From Hyphomicrobiaceae bacterium (GTDB lineage Bacteria > Pseudomonadota > Alphaproteobacteria > Rhizobiales > Hyphomicrobiaceae), in contig JAFMSC010000011.1 in assembly GCA_017353825.1 (NCBI GenBank), positions 1,897 to 22,673 of the forward strand: 20,777 bases of DNA, in the 5' to 3' direction. Under the pieces are notes generated by a model. It had not been told where the DNA came from, did not search any database, and saw only the letters and a list, made by a program, of their open reading frames with translations. Of the stretch, positions 14,757-20,777 are shown piece after piece. Within the stretch, counting starts at the first letter, position 1, and each line of letters begins with the position of its first letter. Made by a program: the position numbers and the translations under genes.

Positions 14757-15554
14757 ATGTTCGATGTGCGTGCGAGCGAGATCGAGAGCGGCGAGCGCGC
14801 CGCCGGCCAGGTTCCGGTGGCGCGCCCCGCAACCGGCAAGCCCGTGCTGATCGTGCTGCATCAGGAGAACTCCAACCCCGGCCACGTCGGGCAATGGCTG
14901 GTGCGCAACGGCTTCCGCCTCGATATCCGCAAGCCCCGCTTCGGCGAAACTCTGCCTGAAACGCTCGCCAGCCACTGCGGCGCGGTTATCTTCGGCGGTC
15001 CAATGAGCGCCAACGATACCGACGAGTTCATCGGCCGCGAGATCGAATGGATCGGCGTGGCTCTGAAGGAGAAGGCGCCGTTCTTAGGGATCTGCCTGGG
15101 TGCACAGATGCTGGCCAAGCATCTTGGTGCCAAGGTGGCCTTCGACCCCGAGGAGCGCGCCGAGATGGGCTACTATCCGCTGCGCGCAACGCTCAAGGGC
15201 GAGGCCTTCGATCGTGCCGTGGGGCCGTTCCCGGATCACGTCTACCAATGGCACCGCGAGGGCTGCGACCTGCCGCGCGGCGCCGTGCATCTTGCCACGT
15301 CTGACGGCGCCTTCCCCAACCAGGCCTTCGCCTACGGGCCGGCCGCCGTGGGCGTTCAGTTCCACCCCGAGATCACCTGCGCGCAGGTGCACCGCTGGAC
15401 GGGCCGCCACCAGACCCGGCTTGAAATCAGGGGCGCCCGCGAGCGCCACGAGCACATCGCCGGCCACATCGCCTACGCCCCCAAGGTGCAGGCCTGGCTC
15501 GCCCGGTTCCTGGAGCGTTGGACGAGGGCGGAGTTGCCGCTGGAGGCTGCGTAG
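14757..15554 (+). CDS. Class-I glutamine amidotransferase-like protein
   Basis: 265 residues of the stand-alone GuaA-type amidotransferase family. The catalytic triad is intact: Cys113 in 'GICLGAQML' (the nucleophile elbow), His203 and Glu205 in 'VQFHPEIT'. An oxyanion-type 'FGGPMS' lies at 79-84 and 'YQWHREGCDLP' at 163-173. Such enzymes release ammonia from glutamine or hydrolyse gamma-glutamyl bonds; without a synthase domain the true substrate is unknown. It has an N-terminal extension of about 28 polar residues before the fold. The ATG has GAGG ten bases ahead. It is translated with the upstream SDR (13-base gap). The gene is convergent with the small membrane protein ending at 15700. 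Confidence 0.9.
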   Translation: MFDVRASEIESGERAAGQVPVARPATGKPVLIVLHQENSNPGHVGQWLVRNGFRLDIRKPRFGETLPETLASHCGAVIFGGPMSANDTDEFIGREIEWIGVALKEKAPFLGICLGAQMLAKHLGAKVAFDPEERAEMGYYPLRATLKGEAFDRAVGPFPDHVYQWHREGCDLPRGAVHLATSDGAFPNQAFAYGPAAVGVQFHPEITCAQVHRWTGRHQTRLEIRGARERHEHIAGHIAYAPKVQAWLARFLERWTRAELPLEAA

Positions 15555-15680
15555 CCGGGTAGGTCCGAAGGCCTGCAACCACCAGGGGTTGTGACGGGCG
15601 GGGCACACCTTCCCACCAAACTCGGCATTTCGCTCAACCCCTCGGCGGCGAGGCGTTTCCCTCCCCTCTCGCGTCACGAC

Positions 15681-15706
15681 GTAGCGTTACGGCGTAGCGT
15701 TACGAC
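15681..15706. repeat. 13-bp direct repeat, two units
   Basis: GTAGCGTTACGGC (15681-15693) is followed at once by GTAGCGTTACGAC (15694-15706), identical in 12 of 13 positions. The second copy contains the stop codon of the minus-strand 118-residue gene. It is probably a local slippage duplication at the convergent gene end. Confidence 0.75.
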
Positions 15707-16056
15707 GGTCGCAGGAACGCCAGCGCGACCTGGACAATCAGCGAAGCGGCGGCAAGGGCGATGGCCAGGGCGGCCCTGACGTTCGCGTCCCGGGCGATGG
15801 CGTAGGCAACTTCGGCTGTGTCGGCGCTGCGATCGGCCACCGCGGCGGAGCGCTTGGCCGCGTCCTGGGAGCCGGCGGCGGCACCCGCTTGCGCGAGGCG
15901 CGTCTGGCGCTGGTCATCGAGCCACAGCTTGGCGAGCTTCACCCGGCGCCCGCTCTTGCCCCAGGCGCCGGCCGCCAACTGCTCGCGCACTTTCACCACC
16001 CCAAGCTGGTCGAGCTCGGCGAAGAAGCCGTCAGCAATCGGCGATTGGTGTCCCAT
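15700..16056 (-). CDS. 118-residue protein with C-terminal membrane helix
   Basis: The N-terminal half is polar. It begins with a sequence that could pack as helices (FFAELDQLGVVKVREQLAAGAWG), followed by 'RVKLAKLWLDDQRQTRLAQAGAA', a charged region and an alanine-rich stretch (ARDANVRAALAIALAAA). It ends with one membrane helix (about residues 95-114) and a short basic tail (RPS). Many proteobacteria encode small proteins with this EVR-Q-LA...W/L then helix layout, of unknown role; that resemblance is by eye only. The ATG at 16056 has no strong ribosome binding site. The stop codon sits in a tandem 13-bp repeat. It is convergent with the amidotransferase gene. Function unknown; a signalling or cell-envelope adaptor role would be a guess. 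Confidence 0.72.
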   Translation of the reverse strand: MGHQSPIADGFFAELDQLGVVKVREQLAAGAWGKSGRRVKLAKLWLDDQRQTRLAQAGAAAGSQDAAKRSAAVADRSADTAEVAYAIARDANVRAALAIALAAASLIVQVALAFLRPS

Positions 16057-16281
16057 CGCTCAGCCGATAGCCTGATTCGCGGTCTCCGTCGCAGCGGGGA
16101 AACGGCGCTTGGCTAAAACCCACGTTGGCAGCGGCGGTGCCAGCAGCGCAACGCTGGCGAAGACGGATGAAATCTCATCAAATCCGGCCGCAGAAAGGCT
16201 CGCATCCTTCATGCAACCTTAACCGATGGCGGCTTTGATGGACTGGCGCTCGGATAAGCGTCTCGCGTGCTGGGCGCCGAT

Positions 16282-16313
16282 GGCGCGGCTGGGGGGCACC
16301 TCTCGGCCGCGCC
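16282..16313. terminator. 8-bp stem-loop downstream of the reductase operon
   Basis: GGCGCGGC (16282-16289) and GCCGCGCC (16306-16313) pair perfectly around a 16-base loop, 14 bases beyond the last stop codon of the minus-strand operon. The 250 bases from 16076 to here carry no gene I can support. No T-run is present, so the terminator role is inferred from position. Confidence 0.4.
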
Positions 16314-16322
16314 GGTGGGGTC

Positions 16323-16335
16323 GGGGTCAGACCCC
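16323..16335. repeat. GGGGTC-A-GACCCC palindrome at the FAD-subunit stop
   Basis: A 13-bp palindrome with one central base. The TGA stop of the FAD-binding subunit gene (16327-16329) is part of it. The same palindrome recurs at 17421-17433 inside the end of the large-subunit gene. Confidence 0.75.
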
Positions 16336-17346
16336 CTTCTTGAGATCCCACAGCCGGAGCACGAGCCGGCGGGCCAGCACGCCGGCCAAGCGGCGGCGGT
16401 AATGGCCAGGGGTGAACGTCGTCTTCATGGCCATGATCTGGTCGCGGACCAGGGCGTCGAGCCCGGCAACGACGCGCTGGTCGAGCGGGCCGCCGCACAG
16501 CCCTTGCGTGCCGGCGAGCAGCACGGGGCGCGGGTTGGTGCCGGTGATGGCGACACGCAACTCGGCGAGGGAGTTGCCCTCGCGCCTCAGGGCCACCGCC
16601 ACGCCAGCCACAGGGTACTCGATGGACCGCCGGATGCGCACCTTGTCGTAGGCCGAGCGCAAGCCGGGAACGACCGTGGCCCGCACGCCCACCACCAATT
16701 CGGTGGGCGCCAGCGCGAGGTAGCGCTTGCCGTCGCCGCGGCCGGAGCCGTCGTGGCGCGCGTCGCCGATGTAGAGGTCCGTCAACGGTAAAGTGCGCCG
16801 TCCCTGCGGCCCGGCCAATTCAACCTTGGTGTCTAGCACCATCAGGGCGGGCGCCAGGTCGGCGCTGAAGGTGGCGAAGCACACGCCGCGGCTCTTGGGT
16901 GCCACGTGGCATATCTCGCCTGTGGTCTTGAGACAGTGATTGTTGGCTGCGCGCCACCATTGGCTCTGGTTGTAGAAGATGCAGCGCGTGTCCAGGCAGA
17001 GGTTGCCACCCAGAGTCCCCATATTGCGGTGCGTCGGTCCGGCGATCGAGGCCGCCGCTTGCGCCACCACGGGGTAGTGCTCGACGACGCCGGGATGGCG
17101 CGAGATCTCAGCCGCCGTCGCGGACGCGCCGATATCGAGGCCGTTCGCGTCGGCTTTGATGGTGCGCAGCTCCGCGACCCGCATCGTCTCGATGAGGACG
17201 GACGGCGCCTCGATGCCGCGGCGGATATTGACCACCAGGTCGGTGCCGCCGCCCAGCAGCCGCGCGTGCGGGTGTGCCTGGCGCGCGGCCAGCACCTCGG
17301 CAAGCGTGCGAGGCGACAGGACCTCGAATTCGGGCAGCGGCTCCAT
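16327..17346 (-). CDS. FAD-binding subunit of a molybdenum hydroxylase, 4-hydroxybenzoyl-CoA reductase beta-like
   Basis: 339 residues of the FAD-binding (CoxM/XDH medium-subunit) family. It has 'LLGGGTDLVVNIRRG' (30-44) and 'NMGTLGGNLCLDTRC' (108-122) for FAD binding. Residues 117-156 form a cysteine-rich insert with Cys117, 122, 138, 146 and 156 and the sequence 'YNQSQWWRAANNHCLK'. In Thauera 4-hydroxybenzoyl-CoA reductase four cysteines of such an insert bind an additional [4Fe-4S] cluster, and ordinary xanthine dehydrogenase subunits lack it. The match suggests this branch of the family, with electrons passing FAD to [4Fe-4S] to the [2Fe-2S] clusters and molybdenum. The ATG overlaps the large-subunit stop (TGATG), implying coupled translation. 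The gene is last in a small-large-FAD operon, the order I recall for hbaBCD of Rhodopseudomonas palustris. The substrate is inferred, not proven. Confidence 0.9.
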   Translation of the reverse strand: MEPLPEFEVLSPRTLAEVLAARQAHPHARLLGGGTDLVVNIRRGIEAPSVLIETMRVAELRTIKADANGLDIGASATAAEISRHPGVVEHYPVVAQAAASIAGPTHRNMGTLGGNLCLDTRCIFYNQSQWWRAANNHCLKTTGEICHVAPKSRGVCFATFSADLAPALMVLDTKVELAGPQGRRTLPLTDLYIGDARHDGSGRGDGKRYLALAPTELVVGVRATVVPGLRSAYDKVRIRRSIEYPVAGVAVALRREGNSLAELRVAITGTNPRPVLLAGTQGLCGGPLDQRVVAGLDALVRDQIMAMKTTFTPGHYRRRLAGVLARRLVLRLWDLKKGV

Positions 17347-19742
17347 CAGGTGCTCCCGTTCGGAAGGGGGGCAGACCTCTCGCTTCGACCGTTGGTTTTC
17401 GATTGCGGCGTTGGATGGGAGGGGTCTGACCCCGCTCTGGCGCGTCGCTCGATGGCAGCGAACACGCGATCGGGTGTCACGGGGAGATTATTGAAGCGCA
17501 GCCCGGTCGCATCGGCGATGGCGTTGGTGAGCGCCGGCAGGAACGCCGCCAACGATCCCTCGCCCGCCTCCTTGGCGCCGAACGGCCCGTGCGGGTCGTT
17601 GCTCTCGACGATGCCCACCTCGATGGGCGGGGAATCCTGGATGGTGGGCACGCGGTAGTCTAGCATGTTGCAGGTGAGGAGCAGGCCATCGTGGTAGCCG
17701 GCCTCCTCGCTCATGGCCTGGCCTAGCCCCATCCACACCGAACCCTGCACCTGGCCTTCCACCGTGAGGCGGTTGAGCGCCCTGCCGCAGTCGTGGGCCA
17801 CCCACACCTTGTCGACGCTCACCTCCCCGGTCTCCTGGTCCACGGTCACCTCCACCACCTGGGCCGAGTAGCTGTAGCCCATGGTGCCGCCGATGGCCGC
17901 GCCGCGGTACTTCTTACCGCCGTGCGACTCGGGAATGGTGGAGTAGGTGCCGGTGACCGTGATGGCGCCCTCGTCCTTGAGCGCCTCGGCCACCACCTCC
18001 TGGAACGTGAGGCCCTTGTCCTGGGCGCCGGCGCGATAGACCTCGCCCAGGCACTCGATGTCATCCGGCGCCGCTTCCAGTTTGCGCGCCGCCGCCGCCA
18101 CCAGGAGCCCTTTGAGCTTGTTGGCCGCATCGATGGCCGCGTTGCCAACGATAAAGGTGACGCGCGAGGAGTAGGAGCCATTGTCCTTGGGCACCACCTC
18201 GCTGTCGCCCGAGACGACGCGCACACGGGAGATGTCGAGCCCCAGCACCTCGGCCACGGCCTGCACCAGGATGGTGGAGGACCCCTGGCCGATTTCGGCC
18301 GCCCCGGTGAGCACCACGATGGAACCGTCGAAGTCGAGCTTGAGTTTGACGGTGGCATGCGGCTCGCCGGTCCAGTTGACCGGCTTGGAGGCGCCCGAGA
18401 TGTAATGCGAGCAGGCGAAGCCAAGACCCTTGCGCTTGCCGTTGCCGGGCGATGCAGACCGGCCCCGGCGTTCTCTCCACCCGCTCTTCCGCTCCACCCA
18501 GTCGATGCACTCGGGCAGGCCGTAGCTGTTCACCATCAGGTCGTTGTCGGTGACGGTCGGTGCCTTGAGGAAGTTGGCGCGCCGCGCCGCCATAGGGTCG
18601 AGCCCCAGTTCGTGCGCCATCTGGTCGAACAGGCTCTCGAAGGCGAAGCGCACGTCCACGGTGCCGTGGCCGCGGAAGGCACCGCAGGGTGGCGTGTTGG
18701 TGAACACGCGCCTGCCGACGTATTTGACGTTGTGCAGGTCGTAGATGGCGTAAAGCATTGAACCCGCGTAGAGAATCGTAACCACTCCGTACCCTGAGTG
18801 GGCGCCGCCGCGCTGGGTGCACGCGCACTCCACCGCGGTGATCCTACCGGCTCGGGTGAGTCCGATCTTTAAGCGGATGTCGGTCTCTGGCCTGCCACGG
18901 TGGGTGATGAAGGTGTCCTCGCGCGTAAGCACGATGCGCACACGACCGCCGGCCTTGCGCGCCAGCAGCGCCGCGATCAGCTCGACGTTGAGGCATTCGG
19001 TGCGGCAGCCGAAGCCGCCGCCCACGAACGGTTTCACCACGCGGATTCGCGCCATGTCCATGTCGAGGACCTGGGCGAGCATGAGGTGCACGTAATAGGG
19101 CACTTGGGTGGAGGCGTGCACCGTCAGGCGGTCGCGCACGGCATCGTACTCGGCGACCGCGGCGTGCATCTCCATCTGGTTCTGACACACCTCGGCGCAG
19201 TTATACGTGGCCTCGCGCACCAGGTCGGCGGCTGCGAAGCCCTCCGCCACGCTGCCGAGCTCGAAGTCGACGCAGCGCTCGATGTTGCCGGGTTTCTTCT
19301 CGTGCAGCGGCACGGCTTCGGGAGCTAGGGCGTCGGCGGCTGTAAAGTAGGCTGGCAGCTCGCGCACCATCATCCGGATAAGCCGCACCGCCCTGTCGGC
19401 AGCGACCTCGTCGATGGCCGCTACGGCCGCCACCGGTTCGCCCTTGTAGCGCACCTTGTCACGCGCCAGCGGATACTCGTTGCGCGCGATCGGCAGCACG
19501 CCGAAGGCCTTGTCGCAGTCTCTACCTGTGATGATGGCCATCACGCCCGGAACCTTAGCCGCCTCCGAGACATCGACCTCAAGGATCTCGGCGTGCGCAT
19601 AAGGGCTGCGATAAATGCGCCCGGCCAGCATGCCCGGCGCGATGAAGTCGGCCGTGTACCTGGCGCGACCCGACACCTTGTCGGGCCCGTCCACCATCGG
19701 TACATAGCCGCCGATGGAGTGGATGGGGACGATCTCGTTCAC
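17346..19742 (-). CDS. Molybdopterin-binding large subunit of a xanthine dehydrogenase-family enzyme, 4-hydroxybenzoyl-CoA reductase alpha-like
   Basis: 798 residues from the GTG at 19742, which has GAGGG ahead; the frame is open to 19799. It has an N-terminal a/b hammerhead domain (about 15-130), then the molybdenum cofactor domain: 'FVGGGFGCRTE' (239-249), 'TREDTFITHRGRPETDIRLK' (273-292), 'PCGAFRGHGTVDVRFAFES' (352-370), 'EIGQGSSTILVQAVAEVLG' (483-501) and 'GPFGAKEAGEGS' (719-730) with the active-site Glu728. The pattern of the middle and C-terminal parts is closer to 4-hydroxybenzoyl-CoA reductase alpha than to xanthine or CO dehydrogenases. The last 28 residues (GSDPSHPTPQ... onward) are low-complexity and include the GGGGTCAGACCCC palindrome. 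The stop overlaps the FAD-subunit start. No maturation factor gene (XdhC type) is nearby. Confidence 0.9.
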   Translation of the reverse strand: MNEIVPIHSIGGYVPMVDGPDKVSGRARYTADFIAPGMLAGRIYRSPYAHAEILEVDVSEAAKVPGVMAIITGRDCDKAFGVLPIARNEYPLARDKVRYKGEPVAAVAAIDEVAADRAVRLIRMMVRELPAYFTAADALAPEAVPLHEKKPGNIERCVDFELGSVAEGFAAADLVREATYNCAEVCQNQMEMHAAVAEYDAVRDRLTVHASTQVPYYVHLMLAQVLDMDMARIRVVKPFVGGGFGCRTECLNVELIAALLARKAGGRVRIVLTREDTFITHRGRPETDIRLKIGLTRAGRITAVECACTQRGGAHSGYGVVTILYAGSMLYAIYDLHNVKYVGRRVFTNTPPCGAFRGHGTVDVRFAFESLFDQMAHELGLDPMAARRANFLKAPTVTDNDLMVNSYGLPECIDWVERKSGWRERRGRSASPGNGKRKGLGFACSHYISGASKPVNWTGEPHATVKLKLDFDGSIVVLTGAAEIGQGSSTILVQAVAEVLGLDISRVRVVSGDSEVVPKDNGSYSSRVTFIVGNAAIDAANKLKGLLVAAAARKLEAAPDDIECLGEVYRAGAQDKGLTFQEVVAEALKDEGAITVTGTYSTIPESHGGKKYRGAAIGGTMGYSYSAQVVEVTVDQETGEVSVDKVWVAHDCGRALNRLTVEGQVQGSVWMGLGQAMSEEAGYHDGLLLTCNMLDYRVPTIQDSPPIEVGIVESNDPHGPFGAKEAGEGSLAAFLPALTNAIADATGLRFNNLPVTPDRVFAAIERRARAGSDPSHPTPQSKTNGRSERSAPLPNGST
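17421..17433. repeat. GGGGTC-T-GACCCC palindrome inside the large-subunit tail
   Basis: A 13-bp palindrome with one central base, the complement of the copy at 16323-16335. It lies in the last 30 codons of the large-subunit gene and encodes the Gly-Ser-Asp-Pro stretch (residues 771-774) where the protein stops resembling its family. Confidence 0.75.
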
Positions 19743-19785
19743 GTGTCGCCCTCGCAGATGAGGCAGGTCGGGTCGAGCGCCAGCG

Positions 19786-19829
19786 AAGACCCAGCACAAC
19801 GGAGCGAAACGCTGCCCGCGCTGGGTCTT
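19786..19829. repeat. 10-bp perfect inverted repeat between small and large subunit genes
   Basis: AAGACCCAGC (19786-19795) and GCTGGGTCTT (19820-19829) are exact inverse complements separated by 24 bases. The element fills most of the 105-base gap between the [2Fe-2S] subunit stop (19848) and the large-subunit start. It may cause partial termination or set mRNA stability between the two genes, or be an inserted palindromic repeat. Confidence 0.65.
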
Positions 19830-19847
19830 TCTGTCGTTCGACCGAAC

Positions 19848-20336
19848 CTAGGCATGGCGTGTCTCCCCCGAGGCCATCAGCTCAGCGGCGAAGCGCACCG
19901 CCTCAATGATCTTCACGTACCCTGTGCAGCGGCAGATATTGCTGCCGAGCGCTTCGCGGATCTCGTGCTCGGTCGGGTGCGGATTGCGTCGCAAGAGCCC
20001 CGCCGAAGCCATGATGAACCCCGGCGTACAGTAGCCGCACTGCGAGCCCAGTTTCTCGTGGAACCCGCGCTGGACCGCGGACAGCGCACCCCCCTGCCCG
20101 AGCGACTCCACCGTATCGACGTGCCGGCCCGCGACGGTTGCCGTCAGCGTCAGGCACGACAGCGTGGGCTTGTCGTCCACCAACACCGTGCAGGCCCCGC
20201 ACTCGCCACCGTCGCAGCCGGTCTTGGTTCCGGTGAGGCCCGCCGTCTCCCGCAGATGGTCAAGCAGCAGCCGGTTGCCGGGCACCGCATCGGCCCGCCT
20301 GCGGCCGTTGAGCGTGAATTCGACAATCGATGCCAC
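19848..20336 (-). CDS. (2Fe-2S)-binding small subunit of a xanthine dehydrogenase-family enzyme
   Basis: 162 residues. The N-terminal plant-type ferredoxin domain has Cys41, 46, 49 and 61 ('GCDGGECGACTVLVDD...LSC'). The C-terminal four-helix domain has Cys100, 103, 135 and 137 ('QCGYCTPGF', 'NICRCTGY') for the second [2Fe-2S] cluster. This is the complete signature of small subunits of molybdenum hydroxylases (CoxS, HcrC and HbaB types). It passes electrons between the molybdenum site and the FAD subunit in the cytoplasm. It is the first gene of the operon. The start is GTG at 20336, with AGAGG about ten bases ahead. The frame continues upstream only into non-conserved sequence, so this start is preferred. 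The promoter should lie in the following 200 bases on the right. Confidence 0.93.
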   Translation of the reverse strand: MASIVEFTLNGRRRADAVPGNRLLLDHLRETAGLTGTKTGCDGGECGACTVLVDDKPTLSCLTLTATVAGRHVDTVESLGQGGALSAVQRGFHEKLGSQCGYCTPGFIMASAGLLRRNPHPTEHEIREALGSNICRCTGYVKIIEAVRFAAELMASGETRHA

Positions 20337-20777
20337 CGCCGCCTCTCACACAGCGACGCCGCGCAGGCCCACCTGCCGCGACGGCCCGCAGGCCCCGCCC
20401 TGTGCGGTTGTTATAGGGTAATATCGATGGGAATACCATCCATTCTGCACGCGTTGCCTGCGAGGGTCCGCCGAAAGGACCGGATGCGCTCATGCGCAGT
20501 TGATTGAGGAAGCGGATGACCGCGCCGCTCGGAGGGTCTCCCGGGAGCCGTTCCGCCAAGGAATGCACGGGGATCAGGGGAGCCCCCTCGCAATTGTTGG
20601 AGAAAGGCGACGCAACCCCGTGCGCGACGTGGCCGCGCGCAGCGCTTCCAGAACGAGAGGAGGAGCTGGGCATCGAGGTCGGCCTCAAACGGCCATTCGG
20701 CAACACGTGGCGGATCGCAATGACATGCCGGGGCTCAAGTTCGGCTCGCCGAGCTTACCGGCGAGCCGCGCCCCCCC
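20337..20777. other. Upstream region of the reductase operon, no supportable gene
   Basis: 441 bases to the window edge. Nothing here reads as a known protein in any frame. An A/T-rich patch at 20409-20445 (GTTATAGGGTAATATCGATGGGAATACC) is the likeliest promoter area of the minus-strand operon; its complement contains TATAAC, but no good -35 sits at the right distance. A strong hairpin lies at the right end (20742-20768). Confidence 0.45.
20742..20768. terminator. 10-bp perfect hairpin at the right edge
   Basis: CGGCTCGCCG (20742-20751) and CGGCGAGCCG (20759-20768) pair exactly around a seven-base loop, followed by a C-run. It could end transcription of a gene lying right of the window, or be an intergenic palindrome. 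Confidence 0.4.

Noticed and set aside
13889..14839. Minus-strand frame opposite the SDR gene
   Set aside because: The SDR has all catalytic motifs on the plus strand; the antisense frame shows none.
17793..18761. Plus-strand frame over the large reductase subunit
   Set aside because: Antisense of a conserved molybdopterin subunit; no start context or family features.
20514..20777. Possible start of a plus-strand gene near 20727 (ATGCCGGGGCTC)
   Set aside because: No ribosome binding site, and the frame enters a perfect hairpin at once; only a few codons are within the window.

Overview
The window is GC-rich chromosomal DNA that reads like an alphaproteobacterium, probably a soil or rhizosphere member of the Hyphomicrobiales/Rhodospirillales. 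The reasons are strong G/C bias at third codon positions, GGAGG-type ribosome binding sites, some GTG starts, and the gene families present (peptide-type ABC importers, BT1-type transporters, DUF1254 proteins, molybdenum hydroxylases, single-helix mini-proteins). No rRNA, tRNA, CRISPR array, intact transposase or phage gene is visible.

Left part (1-5504): an MFS permease with a 45-residue membrane mini-protein behind it, a small lipoprotein, an exported DUF1254/DUF1214 protein and a DoxX-type membrane protein, all on +. A doubtful reading frame rich in inverted repeats follows. Then comes a minus-strand enzyme of the PEP mutase/isocitrate lyase superfamily.

Middle (5505-9451): divergent from that enzyme is a peptide/nickel-type ABC importer, made of a family-5 binding protein and two permeases. 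The gap between binding protein and permeases holds a perfect 8-bp stem-loop and six copies of a 12-bp tandem repeat. No ATPase gene is present in the window.

Centre-right (9452-16056): a gene-poor stretch, then ribulose-phosphate 3-epimerase (rpe) and a RimK-type ATP-grasp ligase on minus. The ligase carries a one-base frameshift just before its metal-binding E-x-N motif. A small membrane protein and a BT1-family transporter follow on minus. A short-chain dehydrogenase and a class-I glutamine amidotransferase run on +, divergent from the transporter. A 118-residue single-helix protein ends this part on minus.

Right (16327-20336): a three-gene minus-strand operon for a molybdenum hydroxylase, in the order small [2Fe-2S] subunit, large molybdopterin subunit, FAD subunit. 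The FAD subunit has the extra cysteine-rich insert known from 4-hydroxybenzoyl-CoA reductase, and the large subunit also looks like that enzyme, so the operon probably encodes a member of that branch. The last 440 bases hold no gene I can support.

The most notable non-coding signals are a GGGGTC-A-GACCCC palindrome at gene ends, several near-perfect hairpins between genes and the 12-bp tandem array. I did not find convincing evidence for a wholly new biological system. The most testable leads are the reductase-like operon, the rimK frameshift and the repeat elements.
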